27,317 nt of DNA from CAZRRV01 sp964602735 (GCA_964602735.1 CAZRRV010000019.1:1-27317); one strand, 5' to 3'. Shown: positions 17,026 through 24,934, counted from the first letter of the stretch. Program-made: numbers and translations. Notes: generated by a model not told the origin, from the letters alone.

Positions 17026-18568
17026 TTTCCGCCACCTCCGCCGGTATTTTCGCCGAATCCGTCATCAGCCGCCCGATCTGCTCTTTGCCGGCCGTCCGCC
17101 CGTCGAGTATCGCGGCGATTTTCCCGCCGCCTATAACCATAATACGGTCGCACAGTTCCAGCAGAACATCAAGATCCTCGCCCACAAAAATAACCGCGGC
17201 TCCGTTCGCTTTCTGTTTGTTCAAAAGATCGTATATCAAATATGACGAATTGATGTCGAGCCCGCGTACCGGATACGCCGCCATAAGCACCGTGGGAGAC
17301 GAGGAAATTTCTCTCCCGACAAGCACTTTCTGCACATTCCCCCCCGAGAGGGTGCGAACCGGAGTATCGGCGCCGGGAGTCGACACTTCAAGCTCCTCGA
17401 TAACGCGATCCGCAAGCGTTCTGGGCTCTTTGCGGGCAAGGAACGCGGAACGCCCCCTGGTGTAGCTTCGCAGCATCATATTATCGACGATGCTCATATT
17501 TCCAACCAGCCCCATTCCGAGGCGATCCTCCGGGACAAAAGAAAGCCTTACCCCCAAATCGCGTATCTGAACCGGCGTTTTCCCGCGCAAATCCTCTTCT
17601 TTGCCGGTTTTGGGGTCGTTATATATAATTGAACCCGAGTCAATCTTTTGCAGGCCCGCTATCGCCTCCAGAAGCTCGCGCTGACCGCTGCCGGAAATAC
17701 CGGCTATCCCCAGAATTTCTCCCGATTTCGCGGTAAACGACACATCGGAAAGCACCGTCGCGCCCTCGCGGTTTTTGCAGCACACATTTTCAACCGTCAG
17801 CCGCACCGTAGGGTTCACCGGCTCCGGGCGGGTTATGTTAAGGCTTATTTTCCTGCCAACCATCATTTCGGTAAGACCCGCCTCGTCGGCGTTCGCGGTA
17901 TCGACGGATCCGACATATTCGCCTTTTCTCAGAACCGCGACCCTGTCGGACACATCGAGCACCTCGCGCAATTTGTGCGTGATAAGTATTATCGACTTGC
18001 CGCCGTCGCGCATACGGCGCATTACGGCGAAAAGCGCGCGCGTCTCCTGCGGGGTAAGCACCGCCGTCGGTTCGTCTAAAATAAGAATATCCGCGCCGCG
18101 ATAAAGCACTTTCAATATTTCAACGGTCTGCTTCTCGGATACCGACATTTCGTATATTTTCTTTTTCGGATCGATTGCGAAACCGTAGCGCGACGCGAGT
18201 TCGGCGACCCTCCGGCCGGCGTCTTTCGGATGATACCCGCCTTTCTCTTTAATTCCGAGAATAATATTTTCGGTCGCGGTGAACACATCAACCAGCTTGA
18301 AATGCTGATGAACCATGCCTATCCGGTATTTGTACGCGTCCCTCGGAGAATTGATTGCCGCCTCTTCCCCGTCTACGAATATGCGCCCCGAATCCGGTCG
18401 GTAGATTCCCGCAATCATATTCATCAGGGTCGTTTTGCCGCTCCCGTTCTCGCCCAGAACCGCGAGTATTTCGCCCCGGCGCAGATCCAAACTTACATTT
18501 CTGTTCGCCGCCACCCGGCCGAATGTTTTCGTGATGTTTTCAAGCGAAAGCGCGATACCCCGTTCCAC
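17018..18568 (-). CDS. Nucleoside-type ABC transporter ATPase, two ATP-binding domains (NupO/YufO/RnsB-like, 516 aa)
   Basis: Two ABC domains are fused. Domain 1 has Walker A GENGSGKTT (39-47), a signature region MSVSEKQTVEILK (141-153) and Walker B ILILDEPTAVLTP (161-173). Domain 2 has a degenerate Walker A GISGSGQRE (290-298, no Lys), the signature LSGGNVQK (407-414) and an altered Walker B VLMAAYPVRGLD (427-438) lacking the catalytic Glu. These asymmetric changes are normal in this family. It energises uptake through the two downstream permeases. The start is GTG with AAGGGG seven bases upstream; a stem-loop separates it from the binding-protein gene. Confidence 0.95.
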   Translation of the reverse strand: MERGIALSLENITKTFGRVAANRNVSLDLRRGEILAVLGENGSGKTTLMNMIAGIYRPDSGRIFVDGEEAAINSPRDAYKYRIGMVHQHFKLVDVFTATENIILGIKEKGGYHPKDAGRRVAELASRYGFAIDPKKKIYEMSVSEKQTVEILKVLYRGADILILDEPTAVLTPQETRALFAVMRRMRDGGKSIILITHKLREVLDVSDRVAVLRKGEYVGSVDTANADEAGLTEMMVGRKISLNITRPEPVNPTVRLTVENVCCKNREGATVLSDVSFTAKSGEILGIAGISGSGQRELLEAIAGLQKIDSGSIIYNDPKTGKEEDLRGKTPVQIRDLGVRLSFVPEDRLGMGLVGNMSIVDNMMLRSYTRGRSAFLARKEPRTLADRVIEELEVSTPGADTPVRTLSGGNVQKVLVGREISSSPTVLMAAYPVRGLDINSSYLIYDLLNKQKANGAAVIFVGEDLDVLLELCDRIMVIGGGKIAAILDGRTAGKEQIGRLMTDSAKIPAEVAENE

Positions 18569-18613
18569 CGCGTTGCCCCTTCCGTTTGCGTATTTGCCGT
18601 TTTACAATCAATT

Positions 18614-18643
18614 TAAGGCGGAGCGCATATCGGCTCCGCCTTA
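18614..18643 (-). other. Intercistronic stem-loop between binding-protein and ATPase genes
   Basis: An 11-bp stem (18614-18624 with 18633-18643) closes an 8-base loop, without a following T run on the minus strand. Hairpins at this place often protect the binding-protein part of the transcript or let only part of the transcripts read through, giving more binding protein than transporter. That role is inferred. Confidence 0.6.
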
Positions 18644-18658
18644 CGGAATAATGTTTGT

Positions 18659-19936
18659 TTACTGCGCCTTGGGTACGGTTATGCCGTCGATAATCACATC
18701 GAAATAAGGAGCGCTGCGGCTTTCGGATTCGTGGAAATAACCGGCGTCGACAGCTTCGGTATCGCCTTTGAACTCGGCATCGTCGTCAACATTGGCAATG
18801 TAGCTGTCGAGCTTTTTGCCGCCTACCGTAAATTTGGAGGTGTCGAACACATGCACCGTTCCCGCTTCAAGGTCTTCCGCCGCTTTTTTGATGGCGTCCG
18901 CGGTACCGTCGGCGGCCGCGTTTTCGTTAATGCCGGTCAGCACCACCGAACCGTCGGCTATTCTGCCGCACCAGTCGGTTGCGATTTTGCCGCCTTCGCA
19001 ATATGTTTTGATGATATAAAGGTAATAAGGCGCCCAGTTTACCCTCGATGAAACTATAAATGTTTCGGGGCAGTCGTCGAATGTGCTGCCGTTATACGAA
19101 ACATTGGGAACCCCTTTTTCTTCGCAGGCGGAAGGAGCGCCCATCGAATCGGCGTGCTGGCTTATCAGCACGCAGCCGTCGTTGATAAGGGCGAGAGCAT
19201 TCTGCCGCTCTTTGTCGACATCATACCACGACTCGGTATAATTCACTTTCATTGTGGCGCTCGGGCACACGCTGCGGGCTCCGAGGAAGAACGATGTGTA
19301 TCCCGAAATAACCTCCGCGTAACTGAAAGCGCCCACATAGCCGATAACGGCTTCCTCGGCTTTGATTTTCCCGTCATCAATCATTTCGTTAAGCTTCATC
19401 CCCGCGGCAATTCCCGCAAGATAGCGGCCTTCGTAGATTGAGGCAAAAGCGTTATGGTAATTATCGAGTTTTTCGGTATGCGCTTTTACGCCCGTGGCAT
19501 GGCAGAACTGAATCTTCGGATATTTTTTCGCGCCGTCGATCATAAACGACTCATGGCCGAAAGAATCGGCGAAAATAATATTGCATCCCTGCTCGGCCAG
19601 ATAATCGACGGCCTTGCCGCCCTCGTCCGCGTCTTCCGCTACGGGATACCGGAAAATCACCTGTTCGTCGCTTAATTTGAGAAGTTTTTTTACCTCGTTC
19701 GCGCCGTCCATAAAGTTTTTGTCGTAAGTCGATTTATCGTCGTGCAGGAAGATGAACCCGATCTTAAAATCGTCGGGTACTTCAAACCCGCCGTCAAGCT
19801 CGACTTTCGCAAGCGGCGGATCCGTAAGGCCTTTCGTGCCGTTGCCGGTGTTGTCGGTTTTGTCGGTTTTGCCGCCGCAGGCGGCAAAAGCCAGAACCAG
19901 CGCCAGCGAAAGAATTACCGCAAAAAATCTTTTCAT
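18659..19936 (-). CDS. BMP-family nucleoside-binding lipoprotein (425 aa)
   Basis: The signal peptide ends in AFAAC (Cys20), a lipobox, then a short Gly/Thr/Asp linker. The body has BMP/PnrA (Med) family features: DFKIGFIFLHDDKSTYDKNFMDG near residues 57-80, NIIFADSFGHESFM, GRYLAGIAAG and GYVGAFSYAEVISGYTSFFLGA (about 200). Such proteins bind purine nucleosides or related molecules outside the membrane and deliver them to NupOPQ-type transporters, whose genes follow directly. The SD is GGAGGG upstream of the ATG, with a strong promoter about 50 bases further up. The exact ligand is not decidable. Confidence 0.94.
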   Translation of the reverse strand: MKRFFAVILSLALVLAFAACGGKTDKTDNTGNGTKGLTDPPLAKVELDGGFEVPDDFKIGFIFLHDDKSTYDKNFMDGANEVKKLLKLSDEQVIFRYPVAEDADEGGKAVDYLAEQGCNIIFADSFGHESFMIDGAKKYPKIQFCHATGVKAHTEKLDNYHNAFASIYEGRYLAGIAAGMKLNEMIDDGKIKAEEAVIGYVGAFSYAEVISGYTSFFLGARSVCPSATMKVNYTESWYDVDKERQNALALINDGCVLISQHADSMGAPSACEEKGVPNVSYNGSTFDDCPETFIVSSRVNWAPYYLYIIKTYCEGGKIATDWCGRIADGSVVLTGINENAAADGTADAIKKAAEDLEAGTVHVFDTSKFTVGGKKLDSYIANVDDDAEFKGDTEAVDAGYFHESESRSAPYFDVIIDGITVPKAQ

Positions 19937-19995
19937 ATATCCGTTCCCTCCGCAGTTCGTCCGGCGGTTTAATCTCCGCCGCTTTTTATACCGTG

Positions 19996-20025
19996 ATTAT
20001 ACCACCCGTCAGCCCGCTTTGTCAA
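19996..20025 (-). promoter_or_regulatory. Strong promoter of the nucleoside transporter-lgt-folD operon
   Basis: On the minus strand perfect TTGACA (20025-20020) and perfect TATAAT (20001-19996) are 18 bases apart. The start would be near 19989, leaving a leader of about 50 bases with a small stem (19962-19967 with 19976-19981) before the SD. There is no room for a purine riboswitch. Confidence 0.85.
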
Positions 20026-20153
20026 TACAAATAAGCAAATTCTCAATCCGAATTATTTATGACCGATACCGCATAATATCGGCCACGCAGACGGAACTTC
20101 CGCGAACCGCCGCCCGTCGCGCCGTCGGAGCAACACGAAAGAACCCGGGCATG

Positions 20154-20172
20154 CGGCAATCGGACATTGCCG
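20154..20172 (-). terminator. Hairpin just after the VanY-like gene (weak terminator candidate)
   Basis: CGGCAAT and ATTGCCG (20154-20160, 20166-20172) form a perfect 7-bp stem with a 5-base loop, three bases beyond the stop codon. No T run follows on the minus strand, so it may be an RNA 3'-end stabiliser rather than a terminator. I see nothing else in 20026-20153. Confidence 0.4.
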
Positions 20173-20175
20173 GAT

Positions 20176-21045
20176 TTATTTTGCCCCGCTCTCCGCGAGG
20201 GTCTTTACATATTCTTCAAGGCACTGCCCCGTTTCCCGCATTTTCATGGCATGGTACCGCCCCACATAACGGAAATGCCACGGCTCATACTGTATCCCCG
20301 TGATTTCCGCTTTTTCTTTCGGGTACCGCAGGATAAAACCGAATTTCCAGCAGCTCTCCGCAAGCCATTCGGCCTCCGGGGTTCCCGCGAACTCATCACT
20401 CGAAAACGAGAGGTTGGAAATATCCATGCACAACCCGGTTTGGTGCTCGCTGGCGCCCGGAGGATTTGAAAATGTGGAAACATACCCCTCCACTCCGGCG
20501 CGGGTTGCGAACTTGTTTTGATATTGATCGCAATACCAGTTAAAAAGGGATTTTTGAGAAGCGTACGAACGGTAGCCGCTGGTTACCGCAATGCCGTTCC
20601 GTTTGCCGAGCGCGTCGCTCTCCGCCATCCACGCGGCGAGCGCTTTCGCGGCCTTTTCGCGAAGTTGCTGTGTGTCGCGCCCGTCGTCTCTGGTAAATCC
20701 GCAGTCGACCAGATCGTCCGGCACATAATCTCCCGAAAGCGGACTCGCGGGACTTACAAGGGTTAAATATTCGTCGCTTTCCGGCTCGATGGCGTCGAGA
20801 TATTCGGCAACGTCAACGGCATAGCGCGTGTCGGCATACTCATCGTATTTCGACGATTTGCCGTTCGATGACACGGATACAACCGATGTGCCACGGGCGG
20901 GTTCGCCGCGGCCGGGTTTCTTCACGGCATTTATTATAAGTTTAACCGTGACGGCCGTCGCCGCAACGATCGCCGCGAGTATTCCCAGCAGCATAAACAC
21001 GAGTTTCGCAACCTTAACCGGGCTTATTCTCCTGTTGCCGGACAT
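20176..21045 (-). CDS. Membrane-anchored D-alanyl-D-alanine carboxypeptidase, VanY/LdcB family (M15B, 289 aa)
   Basis: This is a cell-wall zinc peptidase that trims terminal D-Ala (or D-Asp/lactate variants) from peptidoglycan stems. A basic N-terminus is followed by one membrane segment (about 13-40), a Ser-rich linker and the catalytic domain. Zinc ligands and active-site motifs are visible: SGYRSYASQ (156-164), SEHQTGLCMD (199-208, His201 and Asp208) and EPWHFRYVG (254-262, Glu254 and His257). All key residues are present, so it should be active. It starts 4 bases after galM's stop with a poor SD, so translation is probably coupled. Its presence does not by itself imply vancomycin resistance: no vanRS or vanHAX genes are here. 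Confidence 0.93.
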   Translation of the reverse strand: MSGNRRISPVKVAKLVFMLLGILAAIVAATAVTVKLIINAVKKPGRGEPARGTSVVSVSSNGKSSKYDEYADTRYAVDVAEYLDAIEPESDEYLTLVSPASPLSGDYVPDDLVDCGFTRDDGRDTQQLREKAAKALAAWMAESDALGKRNGIAVTSGYRSYASQKSLFNWYCDQYQNKFATRAGVEGYVSTFSNPPGASEHQTGLCMDISNLSFSSDEFAGTPEAEWLAESCWKFGFILRYPKEKAEITGIQYEPWHFRYVGRYHAMKMRETGQCLEEYVKTLAESGAK

Positions 21046-21049
21046 CGTT

Positions 21050-22063
21050 TCACGCTTTCTTAACAGAGAAAGCGTACTCGGTTACCGAATGGAACTTTTC
21101 CCCGGCGCGAAGGACGGGCGAAGGAAATTCGGGCCGGTTCGGCGAATCGGGAAAGAACTGGGTTTCGAGGCAGAACCCGTCGTATCTCCCGAGCGGGACT
21201 CCTCCCTTGCCGTGTGGATTGTTAAGACCGCACGCGGTGTAAAGCTGAACTCCGGGCATGTCGGTGCGGCATTCCATGACAATCCCGCTTTCGGGAGAAT
21301 ACGCGGTCGCCGCCGTCCTCTCGCCGCGCGTTGTCCCCAAAATAAAGTTTATATCGTAACCTCCGCCTATTTTTATCTGGGGATCGTCGGCCGCTATATC
21401 ACGGCCTATGGGCTTGCCCTCCCTGAAATCGAACGGGGTTCCCTCAACTTTGCGCATTTCCCCCGTGGGGATCTGCCTCCCGTCAAGCGGGAGGAACGCG
21501 TCGGCGTAGATCGTGAGAACGGTGGAAAGCGCGGTGCCGCCGCCGCTCACATTAAAATAGGTGTGGTTGGTGGGGTTGAATACCGTGTCGGCGTCGGTGT
21601 CGGCATCATAGGTCAGGCGGAGAGCGGAGCCCGCAATTGAAAAGGTGACCGCCACATTCATGTTACCGGGATAACCCTCTTCGCCGTCCGCGAGTTTCAC
21701 CGTAAAACGCACCGCGGGTTCGCCGCCGGAAAGTATTTCGGCATTCCAGAATTTTTTATCAAGCCCCGTTTTGCCGCCGTGAAGATGTACATATCCGTTT
21801 TCGTTGCGCCCTACATCGTAAAGTTTCCCGTTCAATGTAAACCGCCCGTCGCGTATGCGGTTGGCATATCGCCCCACGGTGGCCCCGAGATACCCGGAAG
21901 AGTGTTTGTAAGTGTCAAGATCGTCGTACCCCAAACACAAATCTTTGCCCGCGAACCGAATGGCGCGAATGGTCGCGCCGTAGTCGAGAACCGCGACTTC
22001 AAGTTCGCCGCCACTGAGAACATACTCTTTCGCTTCGCCAAATCCGTTTACGGTAACACCCAT
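21050..22063 (-). CDS. galM: Aldose 1-epimerase (mutarotase, 337 aa)
   Basis: It interconverts alpha and beta anomers of galactose or glucose in the cytoplasm. Active-site residues are visible: His95 in YVHLHGGKTG, NPTNHTYFN (163-171, with the catalytic His167), Asp237 in GYDINF and the catalytic Glu300 in CLETQFFPDS. A longer open frame extends to 22165 but would overlap rsmA by almost 100 bases; the ATG at 22063 has a GGGG SD, gives the standard length and lies 4 bases after the rsmA stop, so I use it. It is in an operon with an rRNA methyltransferase and a wall carboxypeptidase, with no galactose genes nearby. Confidence 0.94.
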   Translation of the reverse strand: MGVTVNGFGEAKEYVLSGGELEVAVLDYGATIRAIRFAGKDLCLGYDDLDTYKHSSGYLGATVGRYANRIRDGRFTLNGKLYDVGRNENGYVHLHGGKTGLDKKFWNAEILSGGEPAVRFTVKLADGEEGYPGNMNVAVTFSIAGSALRLTYDADTDADTVFNPTNHTYFNVSGGGTALSTVLTIYADAFLPLDGRQIPTGEMRKVEGTPFDFREGKPIGRDIAADDPQIKIGGGYDINFILGTTRGERTAATAYSPESGIVMECRTDMPGVQLYTACGLNNPHGKGGVPLGRYDGFCLETQFFPDSPNRPEFPSPVLRAGEKFHSVTEYAFSVKKA

Positions 22064-22067
22064 AACT

Positions 22068-22922
22068 CTACCCCTTTTTTCCGTATATTTTACCGGCGAT
22101 AAACGCCCAGTCGGCAATGGAAAGCGCCTCGGCGCGAATGTTCGCGTCGAGACCCCCGCTTTCAAGCGCGCTTAAAATTTTTTCCTTCGGGTACCCCGCC
22201 GCCGCCGCCGCGTTGGCGAATGTTTTTCTCCGTTCGGCATATCCCGCTTTTACCAGCCGGAACATTCCCGCCTCGTTTTCCGCGGCGACCGGCGGATGTT
22301 CCCGGATACGCATTTTTATAACCGCGCTGTCGACCCGCGGCTGCGGATAAAAGCATTCCCGCGGCACCTCGAAAAGCCGGGTAATTTCGGTTCTGTACGC
22401 GACGGCAACCGTAACCGCGCCAGCCTCGCGCGACGGCACCGGCGCCGTAAATCTGTCGGCCGCCTCTTTCTGTACCATAACGGTAACCGAGACGGGACGC
22501 GGTTCATGTTCGAGAAGCTCCATTATTACCGGCGTTGTTACATAATAGGGAATATTCGCCGCCACCGCGAATGGCCCCCCGGAAAACCGCTCTTCCGCCA
22601 GCCGTTTCAGGTCAAGCGACATAAAATCCGCGAAAACAAGATCGGTGTTGCCGTAGGGCGCGACCGCTTTCTCGAGCGCGAGTTGCAGCGAACGGTCGGT
22701 TTCCACCGCCACGACCTTTTCGGCGCGTTTGGCAAGTTCAACCGTAAGCGTGCCCGTTCCCGCGCCTATTTCAAGCACTGCCGGGCAGTCGGCAACCGCC
22801 GACTCAGCCATCGCGGGGCATACCCCGGGATCGATTATAAAGTTCTGCCCGAGCCGCTTTTTGGGGCGAATCCCGGCGTTCTTCAATTCGGAGCGCAATT
22901 TTTCCCGCTCGCCCACGCTCAA
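22068..22922 (-). CDS. rsmA: 16S rRNA dimethyladenosine transferase (m6,2A1518/1519), likely TTG start (284 aa)
   Basis: RsmA (KsgA) dimethylates two adjacent adenosines in the 3'-terminal helix of 16S rRNA. Motifs counted from the TTG are RLGQNFIIDP (about 23-32), the SAM-binding EIGAGTGTLT (51-60), AVETD (72-76) and the catalytic NIPYYVTTP (123-131). The frame is open to an ATG at 22988, but that start would overlap a good -10 element and has no clear SD. TTG at 22922 has GGGGAG exactly 6 bases upstream and gives the usual N-terminus just before the KRLGQNF motif. GTG at 22916 is a second choice. It is the first gene of the rsmA-galM-vanY operon. Confidence 0.93.
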   Translation of the reverse strand: MSVGEREKLRSELKNAGIRPKKRLGQNFIIDPGVCPAMAESAVADCPAVLEIGAGTGTLTVELAKRAEKVVAVETDRSLQLALEKAVAPYGNTDLVFADFMSLDLKRLAEERFSGGPFAVAANIPYYVTTPVIMELLEHEPRPVSVTVMVQKEAADRFTAPVPSREAGAVTVAVAYRTEITRLFEVPRECFYPQPRVDSAVIKMRIREHPPVAAENEAGMFRLVKAGYAERRKTFANAAAAAGYPKEKILSALESGGLDANIRAEALSIADWAFIAGKIYGKKG

Positions 22923-22956
22923 ACGGCTCTCCCCTTTCGCTTTTTTCGGTTGTATT

Positions 22957-22985
22957 ATTATATCATAAATCGGCCCGGCTTTCCA
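22957..22985 (-). promoter_or_regulatory. Promoter of the rsmA operon (extended -10)
   Basis: On the minus strand TATAAT (22962-22957) is preceded by TGA, giving an extended -10 (TGNTATAAT). At 17 bases a weaker TGGAAA (22985-22980) serves as -35. The start would be near 22950, about 28 bases before the TTG codon. Confidence 0.7.
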
Positions 22986-22989
22986 CATT

Positions 22990-23418
22990 AAATTTTCCGC
23001 CGCCCCTGTTTTGCCTTATCGTTATTTGCCCGCTACCGCAACAACCCGGCGACGCTTCCCGGAAGCCCGGCGAAAACAATGTACTTGTATAACGCGAGCG
23101 CATTGCCGTGATATTTTGGTAACCGTCCCGACACACGAATTGCGCTGCTGGGACAGCTATCGGCAGACCCGCCGCAGCGCGTCTGCCCGGCAGTTTCCGC
23201 GCGTGTTCCCGAACGCCGGAAATATCGGAAAATAAACCAAAAGACAACATTTGTATGTATGCCGCCCTGCCGATTTACCGCCGCCCGCCCCCGAAATTTT
23301 CGCGCACGGCAAATTATTCGATGCGGCTTTTTGCGAAATCACCCGTGCGGCAACGCAGCGGTATTTTGCCGGCCGCGCGCAACGGGGAAGCGCGGATCTG
23401 CCCGCCGCTTACCGAAAA
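22990..23418. other. Gene-poor intergenic stretch
   Basis: I find no gene I can support. Short open frames occur in several registers without SD sequences. One perfect 7-bp inverted repeat (GGCAGAC at 23162-23168 with GTCTGCC at 23181-23187) is present without a T run. Composition is similar to the rest of the window. Confidence 0.5.
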
Positions 23419-23611
23419 ATTCGGATGGCAATACCGCATAACGATTGTACGTCAGATGCGCAGCAGATTTTTCGTTAGATAAAACAAAAAGCGCAGGGAA
23501 TACTTTCCGTATTGTGTATTGCCGAGCATTTTTGTGAAATATAACGGAAAATACGCAAGCAGATGATATCAGGAGCCTTTGGGCGGTCGCCCGGTGGTGT
23601 TGTCGGATAAA
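23419..23611 (+). repeat. Dispersed repeat, copy A
   Basis: The stretch 23450-23611 matches 27148-27307 on the opposite strand, with long identical blocks such as GTGAAATATAACGGAAAATA, AACAAAAAGCGC and GGGAATACTTT, and one 7-base length difference. Its left part (from ACCGAAAAATTCGG at about 23421) matches copy B 234 bases downstream. Within it TTTCCGT (23504-23510) can pair with ACGGAAA (23544-23550). A terminator-type hairpin follows directly. On its minus strand it codes for a peptide fragment resembling one from copy C, but with a frame break. Confidence 0.8.
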
Positions 23612-23614
23612 CAT

Positions 23615-23655
23615 TACCCTGCCCCGCAACGGCGGAACAGGGTATCGGTTTTTTT
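23615..23655 (+). terminator. Rho-independent terminator after repeat copy A
   Basis: TACCCTG (23615-23621) pairs perfectly with CAGGGTA (23638-23644), then TCGG and seven T at 23649-23655. There is no protein gene on this strand upstream, so it suggests that copy A is transcribed as RNA, or it is part of the repeat. Confidence 0.6.
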
Positions 23656-23800
23656 ACGGAAAAATTCGGGCGGCGCCGCATAAAGATCCTGCGCCGGATG
23701 CGCCGTCGGATTTTCCGTCAGTCGAAGTGAAAAGCGCAGGTAATACTTTGCGCTTTCCCGGGCATCCCCGGAAAATATAACGGGAAAACTCGGACGGATG
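23653..23800 (+). repeat. Dispersed repeat, copy B (more diverged)
   Basis: It follows copy A in the same orientation at a 234-base offset. Shared landmarks in the same order are GGAAAAATTCGG, CCGCATAA, GATTTTCCGT(C/T)AG-like sequence, AAAAGCGCAGG-AATACTTT and AATATAACGG. TTTCCCG (23754-23760) can pair with CGGGAAA (23781-23787), at the same place as the copy A stem but with a changed base pair. Confidence 0.65.
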
Positions 23801-23827
23801 GCGCGCAAAGCCTCACGGCAGGCCGAG
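23785..23827 (-). terminator. Possible cysK terminator
   Basis: On the minus strand CTCGG (23827-23823) pairs with CCGAG (23793-23789), with an inner GCCT/AGGC stem, followed by four T. The loop is long and the stem short, so support is modest. It overlaps the end of repeat copy B. Confidence 0.35.
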
Positions 23828-23846
23828 CGCGGCGTCGCTTTTTATA

Positions 23847-24773
23847 CTATTCGGCGAACATCGGCGTCGAGAGGTAACGCTCGCCGGTATCGGGCAGAAG
23901 GGCTACAATGAGTTTGCCGCTGTTCTCCGGCCGCCGCGCAAGCTGCGTGGCCGCGAACGCCGCCGCGCCCGACGAAATGCCGACAAGTATACCGTCTTCC
24001 CGCGCGAGCGCTCTGCCGGTGGCGAAAGCCTCCTCGTTTCCAACGGTTATAATCTCATCGTAAATCGAGGTATTGAGAGTGTCGGGCACAAAGCCCGCGC
24101 CTATTCCCTGAATTTTATGCGGCCCCGCCGTACCTTTCGAGAGTACCGGGGAATCCGCCGGTTCGACCGCCACTATTTTCACCTCGGGATTTTTCGACTT
24201 CAGATATTCGCCGACGCCGGTAACCGTACCGCCGGTTCCCACTCCGGCAACAAAAATGTCTACTTTCCCGTCGGTATCGTTCCAGACTTCGGGGCCGGTT
24301 GTCGATCTGTGAATGGCGGGGTTCGCGGGGTTCACAAACTGCCCGGGAATGAAACTGTTCTCGATCTCGGCTGCGAGCTCGTCGGCCTTCGCGATGGCTC
24401 CTTTCATTCCCTTGGCGCCCTCGGTAAGCACAAGCTCCGCGCCGTATGCTTTAAGCAGATTCCGCCGCTCAACGCTCATTGTTTCCGGCATGGTAAGTAT
24501 GATTCTGTACCCGCGTGCCGCCGCGACCGACGCCAGACCTATCCCAGTATTGCCGCTCGTCGGCTCGATAATAACGCTGCCGGGTTTAAGCTTGCCGCTG
24601 TTTTCGGCATCGTCGAGCATGGCTTTGGCAATTCTGTCTTTCACGCTGCCCGCGGGATTGAAAAACTCAACCTTCCCCAACAATGTTGCCCCAAGTCCTC
24701 TGTTTTTCGAGTAATTTTTCAATTTTACCAACGGTGTGGATCCGATAAGATCCGATATTTCATAAACTTTCAT
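23847..24773 (-). CDS. cysK: Cysteine synthase (O-acetylserine sulfhydrylase, 308 aa)
   Basis: This cytoplasmic PLP enzyme makes cysteine from O-acetylserine and sulfide. The Schiff-base lysine is Lys45 in NPAGSVKDRIA, and the substrate loop EPTSGNTGIGLA (70-81) is intact. GVGTGGTVTGVGEYLK, the phosphate-binding glycine loop, follows near 175, and the C-terminal PDTGERYLSTPMF is characteristic of CysK rather than of CBS or threonine synthase relatives. Length is standard. GGAGG lies 8 bases before the ATG. It stands alone on the minus strand with its own promoter, a leader of about 175 bases, and a divergent partner operon. Confidence 0.96.
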   Translation of the reverse strand: MKVYEISDLIGSTPLVKLKNYSKNRGLGATLLGKVEFFNPAGSVKDRIAKAMLDDAENSGKLKPGSVIIEPTSGNTGIGLASVAAARGYRIILTMPETMSVERRNLLKAYGAELVLTEGAKGMKGAIAKADELAAEIENSFIPGQFVNPANPAIHRSTTGPEVWNDTDGKVDIFVAGVGTGGTVTGVGEYLKSKNPEVKIVAVEPADSPVLSKGTAGPHKIQGIGAGFVPDTLNTSIYDEIITVGNEEAFATGRALAREDGILVGISSGAAAFAATQLARRPENSGKLIVALLPDTGERYLSTPMFAE

Positions 24774-24777
24774 GTCA

Positions 24778-24873
24778 TTATCCTCCGTAATTTAATTTTT
24801 TTCGCGCCGCGCAAAACCCGCGGCAAGGGTTATCCGAATACCCCAGAATCCGATGTACAGCCGCCGTCAACAT
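24778..24873 (-). CDS. Possible second leader ORF of cysK (31 codons, two Cys)
   Basis: An ATG at 24873-24871 overlaps the end of the first leader ORF and opens a frame of 31 codons with Cys at positions 17 and 21, ending in TAA at 24780-24778, inside the spacer between the cysK SD and its ATG. It has no SD of its own and could be read only by coupling to the first leader ORF. It may be chance. Confidence 0.25.
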   Translation of the reverse strand: MLTAAVHRILGYSDNPCRGFCAARKKLNYGG

Positions 24874-24893
24874 CGCCGTTTTTTACCGAACAT
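24867..24893 (-). CDS. Possible cysK leader peptide MFGKKRRC
   Basis: An eight-codon frame ends with a Cys codon directly before TGA. Its SD is excellent: GGAGGAGG at 24910-24903, nine bases before the ATG. It lies in the presumed cysK leader about 55 bases after the start point. A ribosome waiting at the Cys codon could sense cysteine supply. I see no classic terminator between it and cysK, so any effect would more likely be on translation. Confidence 0.4.
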   Translation of the reverse strand: MFGKKRRC

Positions 24894-24934
24894 ACTCAAT
24901 TTCCTCCTCCCGCAAGTCGCTTTACCTACCTTGT

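Noticed and set aside
19937..20030. Purine or other riboswitch before the nucleoside transporter operon
   Set aside because: The promoter leaves a leader of only about 50 bases, too short for a known aptamer.
20176..21045. Vancomycin resistance locus
   Set aside because: Only a VanY/LdcB-type peptidase is present; no ligase, dehydrogenase or two-component regulator genes are nearby.
22064..22165. N-terminal extension of galM (start at 22165)
   Set aside because: It would overlap rsmA by almost 100 bases; the ATG at 22063 has an SD and gives the normal length.
22990..23846. Several 60-95 residue open frames between rsmA and cysK
   Set aside because: They have no SD and overlap each other on both strands; the only coding-like signal is the frame-broken peptide inside the dispersed repeat, reported as a finding instead.
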